Origin: Methylocystis sp. Sn-Cys | Lineage (GTDB): Bacteria > Pseudomonadota > Alphaproteobacteria > Rhizobiales > Beijerinckiaceae | Direction: 5' to 3' | Length of the DNA: 64,000 nt | Assembly (NCBI RefSeq): GCF_016745395.1 | Contig: NZ_JAERVJ010000001.1 | Coordinates: 124,001 to 188,000, forward strand | Part shown: in pieces, positions 45,598-53,388 of the stretch | How the letters are laid out: every line of letters begins with the position of its first letter | Numbering within the stretch: position 1 is the stretch's first letter | Position numbers and translations under genes: made by a program | The notes under the pieces: model-generated | Database searches by the model: none | What the model saw: only the letters and a program-made list of their open reading frames with translations | What the model was told of the DNA's origin: nothing

Positions 45598-45624
45598 AGC
45601 CGCGCGGAAACGCGCGGCTTTTTG
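45598..45624 (+). terminator. Intrinsic terminator (parA-like side)
   Basis: The stem AGCCGCGCG/CGCGCGGCT with a GAAA loop is followed by TTTT. It terminates transcription coming from the parA-like gene or the repeat, directly before the convergent greB-like stop. Confidence 0.85.
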
Positions 45625-46092
45625 TTACGCGATCTCGACGATCTGCGCGCGGTGATGGCCGACCTCGACCTCGTCGCCGACGGCCTTGCCCATCAGGGCC
45701 TGCGCAAGCGGGGCGACATAGGGAAGCAGCCCTTTCGCCGGATCAGCCTCGTCTTCGCCCACAAGGCGAAACGCCCGGCGCTCCCCGCCCTCCAGCTCCA
45801 CCACGACACGGTGGCTGAAGCGCACATGCGAATGGTCGGCGATGCGCGGCACGATCTCAGCGCTGGCGCGGCGCGCCCGCCAGTAGCGCAAATCGCGCTG
45901 GGCGAGCGCGATCGCATGATTGTCGCCAGCGGCGTTCGCCTTTTCCAGATCGGCCAGCAGGCGCGTCATAGCGTCGTCGATCTGCTGCAAGCCTTCTTGC
46001 GTCACCAGATTGCGATGCGGGCTGATCGGACGATCGGGCAAATCCTCGCGCGGATTGTCGTCGTCCTGTTCTTTGGTGAATGCCGAACTCAT
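45625..46092 (-). CDS. GreA/GreB-family transcription factor
   Basis: A 155-residue protein of the GreA/GreB family, which acts on backtracked RNA polymerase. The N-terminal helical half (GLQQIDDAMTRLLADLEKANAAG) is followed by the FKBP-like C-terminal half (RAFRLVGEDEADPAKGLLPYVAPLAQALMG). The hallmark acidic tip residues are not convincingly conserved, and it is probably one of several Gre-like paralogues. ATG at 46092 is chosen over that at 46140. Confidence 0.82.
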   Translation of the reverse strand: MSSAFTKEQDDDNPREDLPDRPISPHRNLVTQEGLQQIDDAMTRLLADLEKANAAGDNHAIALAQRDLRYWRARRASAEIVPRIADHSHVRFSHRVVVELEGGERRAFRLVGEDEADPAKGLLPYVAPLAQALMGKAVGDEVEVGHHRAQIVEIA

Positions 46093-46251
46093 GCGTCCTA
46101 CCTTTGGCGCCCCGAGGGCATGAAAAGCTAAACGGTCCAAGAGCGCGGTCCGGGAGCGCGATCCGCTCGGCGGCCGAATGCCGATTACAACCGAAGCGAA
46201 TGCGTTCGTCGAGGCGTCGCGCGGCGCTGCGACAATTGGTCGAAGCGACGC

Positions 46252-47238
46252 TCAGCGCATCTCGATGACGACCCGCCCGCGTATCTTCCCGCCCACGATC
46301 GAGCGCGCCCTCTCCAGCGCCTGATCGAAGGGGATTATCTCACACATGGCGTCGATCATCGCGACGTCCAGGTCTGTCGCGAGCCGCGCCCAGGCTTCGC
46401 GGCGCAAATTTATTCTTGGCCGAACGCTTTCGACGCCGAGCAACGACACGCCACGCAGGATGAAAGGCGCGACGCTCGCGGGCAGATCCATGCCGCCGAC
46501 ATTGCCGCAGGCGGCGATCGCGCCGTCGAACCGGGTCTGCGCAAGCATATTCGCCAGCGTGGCGCCGCCGACCGTATCGACGCCGGCGGCGAAGCGTTGG
46601 GTTTGCAGCGCTTTGCCGGGGGACGAAAAATCCTCCCGCGTCAATATTTCGGCCGCGCCGATGGATCTCAGATAATCGGCCTCGGCGGGACGCCCCGTGA
46701 TGGCGGCGACGCGCCAGCCGGCCTGCGCCAGGAGGGCGACGGCGAAGGAGCCGACGCCGCCAGAGGCGCCGGAGACCACGGCCATTCCGTCAGCGGGCGA
46801 GAGGCCATGCCGCTCGAGCGCGAAAAGACAGAACATGGCGGTAAGCCCCGCCGTGCCGATCGTCATCGCGCGCGCGGGCGTCAACGCTCCGGGGAGCTTG
46901 ACCAGCCATTCGCCGGGGAGCCGGGCCTTCTGCGCGAAGCCGCCAAAATGCGCCTCGCCCAGGCCGCAGCCCGTGGCGACGACGAGGTCCCCCGGCGCAA
47001 AACCCGCATGCGCCGATCGGGTGACCCGTCCGGCGAGATCGACGCCCGGAATCATCGGAAAGCGGCGCACCACCGGGGCTTTTCCGGTCACCGCCAGACC
47101 GTCCTTGTAATTGATGGCCGAGTAGAGCACCGCGAGATCGACGTCGCCGGGCATCAGCTCGTCCTCTGTCATCTCCACATAATCGGCGCTCTGGGCGCCC
47201 GACTGGACATCAATTCGTACGGCCCTGAAAGTGGACAT
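46252..47238 (-). CDS. acuI: YhdH/AcuI-family NADPH:quinone or acrylyl-CoA reductase
   Basis: A medium-chain zinc-independent oxidoreductase of 328 residues. Typical segments are INYKDGLAVTG near 42-52, the GASGGVGSFAVALLAQ nucleotide loop near 157-172, and a C-terminal GKIRGRVVIE. The AcuI subgroup reduces acrylyl-CoA to propionyl-CoA; this is the best match but the enzyme could serve another enoyl or quinone substrate. Confidence 0.83.
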   Translation of the reverse strand: MSTFRAVRIDVQSGAQSADYVEMTEDELMPGDVDLAVLYSAINYKDGLAVTGKAPVVRRFPMIPGVDLAGRVTRSAHAGFAPGDLVVATGCGLGEAHFGGFAQKARLPGEWLVKLPGALTPARAMTIGTAGLTAMFCLFALERHGLSPADGMAVVSGASGGVGSFAVALLAQAGWRVAAITGRPAEADYLRSIGAAEILTREDFSSPGKALQTQRFAAGVDTVGGATLANMLAQTRFDGAIAACGNVGGMDLPASVAPFILRGVSLLGVESVRPRINLRREAWARLATDLDVAMIDAMCEIIPFDQALERARSIVGGKIRGRVVIEMR

Positions 47239-47318
47239 TGCGGCTCCAAGTCGAGTCGAACAGGCAAGGCATTGTGTTACTGCTCAATAACCATCCTCCA
47301 TAACCTCATCTAGGCCGA

Positions 47319-47505
47319 TCTTCGCCTGTTCGTCCCATGGACGGGCTCAAGACTTTGCGATTCTGGGCGGCTCTGCGCTGCTGCGGCGCGCTCGAAAGAG
47401 AAACATATGGCGTAAATGAGATGACCTAAATTTAATGGAGCATAATTCTTGATGCAGGGGGATAAATGGCATAAATTGACGTTTAGTCTTCGCCTGTTCG
47501 ATAAA
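47319..47505 (+). promoter_or_regulatory. AT-rich mucR promoter region with a direct repeat
   Basis: The 374-bp gap before mucR is markedly AT-rich at 47400-47490. A 14-base direct repeat, TCTTCGCCTGTTCG, occurs at 47319-47332 and 47487-47500. A candidate promoter TTGACG (47476-47481) and GATAAA (47500-47505) overlaps the second copy. MucR/Ros proteins bind AT-rich DNA and often repress their own gene, so autoregulation is plausible. Confidence 0.4.
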
Positions 47506-47612
47506 GCCCGTCGCGTAAAAGGTTTTGTCCGAGCTATTTGAAGCGGCGACGCTTCCCGAGAGAAGACGCCAGCCCTCTCAGGGTCCCCACGTGACGCAAT
47601 AGGCGCCCTTAA

Positions 47613-48020
47613 ATGAACCTGCCCAACAATATCGAACTCGCCGCGGACATTGTATCGGCCTATGTCAGCAACAATTCCGTGCCAGCCTCCGATCTGCCTC
47701 AGCTCATCAGCGAAGTATATAATGCGTTGCAGCGCGTCGGCTCCACCGTGGCCGCCGCACCGGCCGAGCCGCCGAAGCCCGCCATCGCCCCCAAGCGCTC
47801 GGTGACGAACGACTACATCGTCTGTCTCGAAGACGGTAAGAAGTTCAAATCCCTGAAGCGCCATCTGCGCACGCAATACGGCCTCTCGCCCGAGGAATAT
47901 CGCGAGAAATGGGGCCTGCCGGCCGATTATCCGATGGTCGCCCCCAATTACGCCCAGGCGCGCTCCAATCTCGCCAAAGAGATGGGCCTGGGTCAGCAGC
48001 GCCGCCGTCGCGGCAAATAA
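47613..48020 (+). CDS. mucR: MucR/Ros-family zinc-finger regulator (degenerate finger)
   Basis: A 135-residue DNA-binding regulator of the MucR/Ros family, which binds AT-rich promoters and controls exopolysaccharide, motility and cell-cycle genes. The N-terminal helical dimerisation region and C-terminal [16 protein letters not shown] are conserved. In the finger, Cys71, Asp74 and His84 are present, but the next ligand position is Gln88 followed by Tyr89 (RTQYG) where most members have His. The finger may fold without zinc, as known for some homologues. Confidence 0.92.
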   Translation: MNLPNNIELAADIVSAYVSNNSVPASDLPQLISEVYNALQRVGSTVAAAPAEPPKPAIAPKRSVTNDYIVCLEDGKKFKSLKRHLRTQYGLSPEEYREKWGLPADYPMVAPNYAQARSNLAKEMGLGQQRRRRGK

Positions 48021-48039
48021 TCATTCCTCAACACAAACA

Positions 48040-48071
48040 AAAAAACCCGCGGCGCTCGCCGCGGGTTTTTT
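48040..48071 (+). terminator. Bidirectional intrinsic terminator after mucR
   Basis: AAAAAACCCGCGGC and GCCGCGGGTTTTTT flank a GCTC loop, with an A-run before and T-run after. It can therefore serve both mucR and the convergent TIGR02300 gene. Confidence 0.93.
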
Positions 48072-48110
48072 GTTGGCTATTTCGCCCCCACGCCCGAAAG
48101 GGCGCGACGC

Positions 48111-48473
48111 TCACCCCTCGTCGTCGGTCTCGATGTCGCCGTCGATGAGGCCGGAGACGTCGTCGTCCTCGCCCTCTTCCTCTTCGAGGAAGGTGTCGTC
48201 GTCGCCGGCGTCGTCGATCTCGACGTCTTCGTCGACATCGAGCGTCTCGGCCGCATTCTCGCTCTCCTCGACCTCATCGAGCGACACGGTTTCGACGCCC
48301 TCCTTCTCGACCTCGCTCTCTTCCTCCTCCACGCGGCCGGGCGCGCGCGAAAGCGCGGTGATCTGGAAGATCGTCCCGCACTTCGGGCAGACGATCGGGC
48401 TCTTGTTGAGGTCGTAGAATTTCGTTGCGCAGGACTGGCATTGGCGCTTGGCGCCGAGTTCCGGTTTGGCCAC
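48111..48473 (-). CDS. TIGR02300 (FYDLN-acid) protein
   Basis: A 120-residue alphaproteobacterial protein. The N-terminus has a zinc ribbon (CQSCATKFYDLN and CPKCG), followed by an extremely acidic Glu/Asp tail from about residue 48 to the end. The start is GTG at 48473, preceded by AAGGA at suitable distance. Family function is unknown; acidic tails can mimic nucleic acid or recruit basic proteins. Confidence 0.88.
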   Translation of the reverse strand: MAKPELGAKRQCQSCATKFYDLNKSPIVCPKCGTIFQITALSRAPGRVEEEESEVEKEGVETVSLDEVEESENAAETLDVDEDVEIDDAGDDDTFLEEEEGEDDDVSGLIDGDIETDDEG

Positions 48474-48645
48474 GGTTCGTTGATCCTTACGAAAGGGGCA
48501 GCGTTGGAACGCCCGCCTGTTGATTGACCATCGGGCGCTCGGGTTAGTGGGCTCCGGCGGCGCTGTCAAATAGATAAATGCGCGCGGCCCACGCGACGGA
48601 TTCGCCGTTGCAAAGCGGCGCGCGGCTTGGCATAGAAAAAGGGTC

Positions 48646-48719
48646 GCGGGTGTAGCTCAATGGTAGAGCAGCAGCCTTCCAAGCTGAATACGAGGGTTCG
48701 ATTCCCTTCACCCGCTCCA
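48646..48719 (+). tRNA. tRNA-Gly, anticodon TCC
   Basis: A 74-base cloverleaf. The acceptor arm GCGGGTG pairs with CACCCGC, TAGCTCAATGGTAGAGCA forms the D arm, the anticodon loop CTTCCAA carries TCC, GGTTCGATTCC forms the T arm, and CCA is encoded. It reads GGA/GGG glycine codons. Divergent from the TIGR02300 gene. Confidence 0.97.
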
Positions 48720-48748
48720 TTTTTCTCAAAATGCATAGGGAGGCGATT

Positions 48749-49000
48749 ATGCCGAAAATTTTAGACAACTTCGCCTGCTTTCGAGCGCACGTCCAAGCGC
48801 CGTAAGGGCTTCAACTCCGAAACCCATGTGAAGCGCGGCGCGCGAATCATTCACGGCGATAAGGAGCTCGTGGAAAAGCTCGGCCGCGCCGATCCCTGTC
48901 CCTGCGGCTCCCTGAAAAGCTTTCAAGCGCTGCTGCTTGAAGACCGGCCGCTATGACGGCGTCGAGCGGGACCATTACTTTCAGAGAATGAGCCGCGCGT
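48749..49000 (+). pseudogene. Frameshifted SEC-C metal-binding protein remnant
   Basis: An ATG at 48749 with GGGAGG before it opens a frame that stops after 18 codons. In another frame, about 48790-48920, a basic segment [18 protein letters not shown] and DPCPCGS can be read. The typical end of a SEC-C motif ([15 protein letters not shown]) appears only after another frame change at AGCTTTCAAGC, where one extra T would explain the shift. Two frame breaks in one short gene indicate decay. Its family proteins bind zinc and are found in SecA and small stress-related proteins. Confidence 0.55.
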
Positions 49001-49006
49001 GTTCCG

Positions 49007-49149
49007 GCGTCATGGCCGCGCTTGTCGCGGCCATCCACGCCGCGCCGACGCGGAAAGCTTAAGAATATGAGCGGGACCAACGCCGCTTCTTCTCCCCGCG
49101 TGTCGTCATGTCCCGGCGTAGATGCCCGCGACAAGCGCGGGCATGACGC
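49007..49149. repeat. Family G palindromic repeat
   Basis: An inverted pair: GGCGTCATGGCCGCGCTTGT followed by the complementary GCGGCCATCCACGCCG arm, and GGCGTAGATGCCCGCGACAA ending GCGCGGGCATGACGC. This resembles repeats scattered through Rhizobiales genomes; one composite copy is here, next to the pseudogene. Confidence 0.75.
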
Positions 49150-49312
49150 GGCTGCGGAGGGTTTGTTACCCCGAATTCCGCGCCCTGAGATGGGCCCGCG
49201 CGCGCTTGACGTGCGCCCGGGCCACCGCATACTTTGCCATGCAAAGCTTAGGCGGAGGCTTGGCCTGGCGGGCGGCCGGGGTTGCCCCGGTCGCTAGTGA
49301 CGGAGGAGACAG

Positions 49313-49687
49313 GTGCCGCGGCGCGAGACCGAGAAAGGGCGTTTCGCCTATGAGGGCCTCGACCGCGTCATTCACGAGAAGGCGCGCCTCGCCCTTCTGA
49401 CCGCGCTCCTCTCTTTTCCGAAGGGCTTGCCATTCTCGGAGCTCAAACGCCTTTGCGGCCTGACGGACGGCAATCTCAGCCGCCATCTTGCGGTGCTGCA
49501 GGAAGACGGCCTCATCGCCATCGACAAGCGTTTGGAGGAGAATCGCCCTCTGACGACCTGCCGCATTACGAGCCCCGGACGCAAACGCTTTTCCGACTAT
49601 CTGAAAGTGCTCGAACGGCTGGTCGACGACGCCGGCAAAGCGTCCGCAGGGCTGAGTGTCCGCGATTCGGGGAGAGCAAACCCTTGA
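49313..49687 (+). CDS. Winged-helix transcriptional regulator
   Basis: A 124-residue single-domain winged-helix protein (PF13601/MarR-like). The helix-turn-helix is near residues 39-65 (PFSELKRLCGLTDGNLSRHL), followed by the wing (GLIAIDKRLEENRPLTTCRIT). GGAGGAG five bases before the GTG fixes the start. Its last bases overlap the TTG start of dgkA, so it likely regulates or is coordinated with membrane lipid kinase expression. Confidence 0.88.
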   Translation: MPRRETEKGRFAYEGLDRVIHEKARLALLTALLSFPKGLPFSELKRLCGLTDGNLSRHLAVLQEDGLIAIDKRLEENRPLTTCRITSPGRKRFSDYLKVLERLVDDAGKASAGLSVRDSGRANP

Positions 49688-50064
49688 AAAAGCCGGGCGC
49701 CTTTTCGCCGCAGGCGCGGTTGAAAAGCTTCTCCTATGCTTTCGCGGGGCTAGGCTTCATGCTGCGCTCCCAGCACAACGCTTGGCTTCACGCCGGCGCA
49801 ACCATTGGCGTTGTGGCGGCGGGGCTTGCCTATAAGGTCCGGCCCGAGGAATGGCGCTGGCTCTTTGCCGCGGTGACGACCGTCTGGGTGGCCGAGGCGG
49901 TGAACACCGCCTTCGAGCATGTCTGCAATGTCGTCTCGCCGCAGCATCATCCCGAGGTCGAGAAGGCGAAAGACGTCGCCGCCGGCGCCGTTCTGATTGC
50001 GGCGCTGGGAGCGGCCGCGATCGGCGCGAGCGTTTTCGCCCCCTATGCGATCGCCTCTTTTTAA
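49684..50064 (+). CDS. dgkA: Diacylglycerol kinase (DgkA family)
   Basis: A small integral-membrane kinase phosphorylating diacylglycerol or undecaprenol. The 126-residue protein has three predicted helices and the signature [12 protein letters not shown] near residues 69-80, followed by [13 protein letters not shown]. It starts at TTG overlapping the regulator's TGA (TTGA), with GGGGAG upstream. Its stop overlaps the convergent tex by four bases. Confidence 0.9.
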   Translation: MKKPGAFSPQARLKSFSYAFAGLGFMLRSQHNAWLHAGATIGVVAAGLAYKVRPEEWRWLFAAVTTVWVAEAVNTAFEHVCNVVSPQHHPEVEKAKDVAAGAVLIAALGAAAIGASVFAPYAIASF

Positions 50065-52397
50065 CGCCCGCCCTTCTGCTTCATCGCCGCCAGCAGCGCT
50101 TCGCCGAGTCCGCCGGGGCTATTGCCGGCCGGCTTGCCGCCCTTCGGCGCCGAGGTGAATTGCTGCGGCCCGCGCGGGCGCCCCTGATCGCGGCCGGCGC
50201 CGCCGCCGCCCTGCCCGCCCTTGCCCTGCTGGCCCGGGGCGTCGTCGAGGCGCATGGAGAGCGAGATGCGCTTGCGCGGCGCGTCGACCTCCATGACCTT
50301 CACTTTGACGATGTCGCCGGGCTTCACCACGCTGCGCGGGTCTTTGACGAACTCCTTCGACAAGGCCGAAATATGCACCAGACCATCCTGATGCACGCCG
50401 ATGTCGACGAAGGCGCCGAAGGCGGCGACATTGGTGACGACGCCCTCCAGGACCATGCCGGGCTTCAGATCGTTGAGGGTCTCGACGCCCTCCTGGAAGG
50501 TCGCGGTCTTGAAGGCGGGGCGCGGATCGCGGCCGGGCTTCTCCAATTCCGCCAGCACGTCGGTGACGGTCGGGACGCCGAAGGTCTCGTCCGCGAATTG
50601 CGCGGGCTTCAGCTTACGCAATTCGTTCGTATTGCCGATCAGCGATTTGATGTCGGTCTTCGCCGCGTCGAGGATGCGGCGCACCAGCGGATAGGTTTCC
50701 GGGTGTACGCCCGAGCGGTCGAGCGGATCGTCGCCATCGATGATGCGCAAAAAGCCCGCGCTCTGCTCGAACGCCTTGGGGCCGAGGCGCGGCACCTTCT
50801 TCAATTCCGCGCGCGTGCGGAAAGGCCCGTTGGCGTCGCGATGCGCGACGATATTGGCGGCGAGCGTCTCGCCAAGGCCCGACACGCGCGCCAGCAGCGG
50901 GGCGGAAGCCGTGTTGACGTCGACGCCGACGGCGTTCACGCAGTCTTCGACTACAGCGTCGAGCGCGCGCGATAGCTTCATCTCGGAAAGGTCGTGCTGA
51001 TATTGCCCGACGCCGATCGATTTAGGCTCGATTTTCACGAGCTCGGCGAGCGGGTCCTGCAGACGTCGCGCGATGGAGGCGGCGCCGCGCAGCGTCACAT
51101 CGAGGTCGGGGAGTTCCTTGGAAGCGTATTCGGAAGCCGAGTAAACCGAGGCGCCGGCCTCCGACACGACGATCTTGGTGAGCTTCAACTCCGGATGCTT
51201 GGAGATCAGCTCGCTCGCGAGCTTATCCGTCTCGCGTGAGGCCGTGCCATTGCCGATGGCGATGAGCTCGATCTTGTGCTGGCGCGCCAAGCTCGCGAGC
51301 GTGGCGATCGACTCGTCCCAGCGCCGCTGCGGCTCATGCGGATAGATGGGGGTGGTGGCGACGATCTTGCCGGTCGCGTCGATGACCGCGACCTTTACGC
51401 CGGTGCGAAAGCCCGGATCGAGGCCTAGGGTCGCGCGCGCGCCGGCTGGCGCGGCGAGCAGAAGATCGCGCAGATTTTCGGCGAAGACGCGAATGGCTTC
51501 GTCTTCCGCGAGACGCCACAGGCGCGCGCGCGCGTCGACCGAAAGATGCAGCTCGATCTTGGTGCGCCAGGCCCAGCGCGCCGTATCGGTGAGCCATTTA
51601 TCGCCGGGCCGGCCACGATCTTCGATCTGATAGCGCCGCGCGATGCGGCTTTCATAGCCCCCTAAGCCGGGCTCTGCCTCGGGCGCCATTTCGAGCTCCA
51701 GCATCTCCTCCTTCTCGCCGCGGAACAGCGCGAGGATGCGGTGTGAGGGAAGCTTGGAGATCGGCTGCGAAAACTCGAAGTAATCGGAATATTTAGCGCC
51801 GGCGGCTTCCTTGCCCTCGCGCGGCTTTGATTTGAGAACCGCCTGCTGCCAGTGGGTTTCGCGCAGCGCGCCGATGAGGTCGGCGTCTTCCGCGAATCGC
51901 TCGACGAGAATGGCGCGCGCGCCCTCCAGCGCCGCTTCGACGGTCGCGACATTCTTCTCGGCGTTGACAAAGGCTTCCGCCTGAGCCTTCGGGTCCTTGT
52001 CGGGCGCGGAGAGCAGCGCCTCGGCGAGCGGCGCGAGGCCGGCTTCGATGGCGATCTGCGCCTTGGTGCGGCGTTTGGGCTTGAAGGGCAGATAAATATC
52101 TTCGAGGCGCGCCTTATTGTCGGCCTCCATGATGACGCGCTTCAGCGCGTCGTCGAGCTTGCCCTGCGACTCGATCGACTCGAGAATCGCCTTGCGGCGC
52201 TCTTCGAGCTCGCGAAGATACCGCAGCCGTTCTTCGAGCTTGCGAAGCTGCGTATCGTCGAGCTGGCCCGTCGCCTCCTTACGGTAGCGGGCGATGAAGG
52301 GCACTGTCGAACCGCCGTCGAGCAAGCCGACCGCAGCCTCCACCTGCCAAGGTTTCGCCGCAAGTTCCTCGCTCAGCCGCTCGACGATCGACGCCAT
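50061..52397 (-). CDS. tex: Tex-family transcription accessory / RNA-binding protein
   Basis: A 778-residue nucleic-acid-binding protein. In order: N-terminal HTH-like domain, YqgF-like fold ([16 protein letters not shown], about 325-340), helix-hairpin-helix repeats, and a C-terminal S1 domain ([20 protein letters not shown]). A Gly/Gln-rich tail of about 60 residues follows. ATG at 52397 gives [12 protein letters not shown], the usual start. The Tex family affects transcription and virulence; the exact role is unclear. Confidence 0.95.
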   Translation of the reverse strand: MASIVERLSEELAAKPWQVEAAVGLLDGGSTVPFIARYRKEATGQLDDTQLRKLEERLRYLRELEERRKAILESIESQGKLDDALKRVIMEADNKARLEDIYLPFKPKRRTKAQIAIEAGLAPLAEALLSAPDKDPKAQAEAFVNAEKNVATVEAALEGARAILVERFAEDADLIGALRETHWQQAVLKSKPREGKEAAGAKYSDYFEFSQPISKLPSHRILALFRGEKEEMLELEMAPEAEPGLGGYESRIARRYQIEDRGRPGDKWLTDTARWAWRTKIELHLSVDARARLWRLAEDEAIRVFAENLRDLLLAAPAGARATLGLDPGFRTGVKVAVIDATGKIVATTPIYPHEPQRRWDESIATLASLARQHKIELIAIGNGTASRETDKLASELISKHPELKLTKIVVSEAGASVYSASEYASKELPDLDVTLRGAASIARRLQDPLAELVKIEPKSIGVGQYQHDLSEMKLSRALDAVVEDCVNAVGVDVNTASAPLLARVSGLGETLAANIVAHRDANGPFRTRAELKKVPRLGPKAFEQSAGFLRIIDGDDPLDRSGVHPETYPLVRRILDAAKTDIKSLIGNTNELRKLKPAQFADETFGVPTVTDVLAELEKPGRDPRPAFKTATFQEGVETLNDLKPGMVLEGVVTNVAAFGAFVDIGVHQDGLVHISALSKEFVKDPRSVVKPGDIVKVKVMEVDAPRKRISLSMRLDDAPGQQGKGGQGGGGAGRDQGRPRGPQQFTSAPKGGKPAGNSPGGLGEALLAAMKQKGGR

Positions 52398-52547
52398 ATG
52401 CTCGCCTCTCTCCGTGAAGGGAGGGAGGCTTGTAGCCAAGGGCGGCGGGGCAAGTCAAAGACGGGGCGGCCGGCGGCGCGATTCGCGCACAGGCAATTTT
52501 ACGGCACGTGAGAGGGCGCGGACATGCGGCGGCCGATAAAGTGGCGT

Positions 52548-52687
52548 TGACGCCCCTCGTGCTTCGAGACGCCTGCTGCGCAGGCTCCTCAGCATGAGGG
52601 GCTTCTGCATCTACGCCAAACACTTAGGCCTCTTCCTGAGGAGCGAGCAAAGCTCGCGTCTCGAAGGACGAGGCCGCCTCGGAGGTT
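52548..52687. repeat. Family C repeat, copy C3
   Basis: About 140 bp, nearly identical to C2: the CTTCGAGACGCCTGCTGCG arm, CAGCATGAGG, a middle with AAACACTTAGGCC, and the end GACGAGGCCGCCTCGGAGG. Part of the otherwise gene-free 52398-52794 interval. Confidence 0.9.
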
Positions 52688-52794
52688 TGTCGACGAGTGA
52701 ATTTCTGGCAAACCAGTGCTCAGAAACTGTCCGTGCGGCGGCGATTCGACCAGAGTCAGCGGCTTCGCAGCGAGAACTGTTACGGCCCCTTCTC

Positions 52795-53388
52795 CTAATC
52801 CTTGCGCCCGACGAAGCGCGGGTCGCCGCCGAAGATCGACGACAGGGCCCGTGCGGTCTTCATGAAAGCGCGGCCCTGCGCGGTCAGACGCCAGCCGTCC
52901 GGTCCCTGTTCGAGATTGCCGGAGAGCGCCTGCTCCTTCAGTCGCCGGTCGATCTGCGCCCAATCGTCCACATAGACGCGCACAAAGGCGTCGCGCGCTT
53001 CCGCCGCAGTCACCGGACGATCGGCGGCGTCGAACTGCGACAACATGAAAACCGAGATCGACCGATCGGCTGTGATCGGTCCCAAAACGAAAGCCGCAAA
53101 GAGCAGCGACGTCGCGACCATGGCCGCGCCGAGCGCGTCGGCGCCGTCGATCCCGAAGCGGCGCGGCAGGCGCGCGGCCGCCGCCGCAACCAGCACGATC
53201 AGCAGGAGGAAGTCGACAATGAGCGCGCCGACGCCGCGATAGAACATGACGCCGGGACCAAGAAGAGCCAGCGCCGCGCGCAGCAGCGCGACGAAGATCA
53301 CGCCGCCGACGAGGGTCGCCGCGGCGTAGAGAAGGACGAGCGCGAAGGCGCGGCGGAGTGTCGACCGCGTCTCAGTCATTTGCGTCAT
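52795..53388 (-). CDS. Membrane protein of unknown function, coupled to a large polytopic protein
   Basis: A 197-residue protein with three or four membrane helices (about 12-34, 38-58, 60-75 and 86-105) and a soluble C-terminal domain (AEARDAFVRVYVDDWAQIDRRL...). I do not recognise the family. The start overlaps the preceding gene's stop by 17 bases; an alternative ATG at 53379 overlaps by eight. The coupling suggests the two proteins work together. Confidence 0.68.
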   Translation of the reverse strand: MTQMTETRSTLRRAFALVLLYAAATLVGGVIFVALLRAALALLGPGVMFYRGVGALIVDFLLLIVLVAAAAARLPRRFGIDGADALGAAMVATSLLFAAFVLGPITADRSISVFMLSQFDAADRPVTAAEARDAFVRVYVDDWAQIDRRLKEQALSGNLEQGPDGWRLTAQGRAFMKTARALSSIFGGDPRFVGRKD

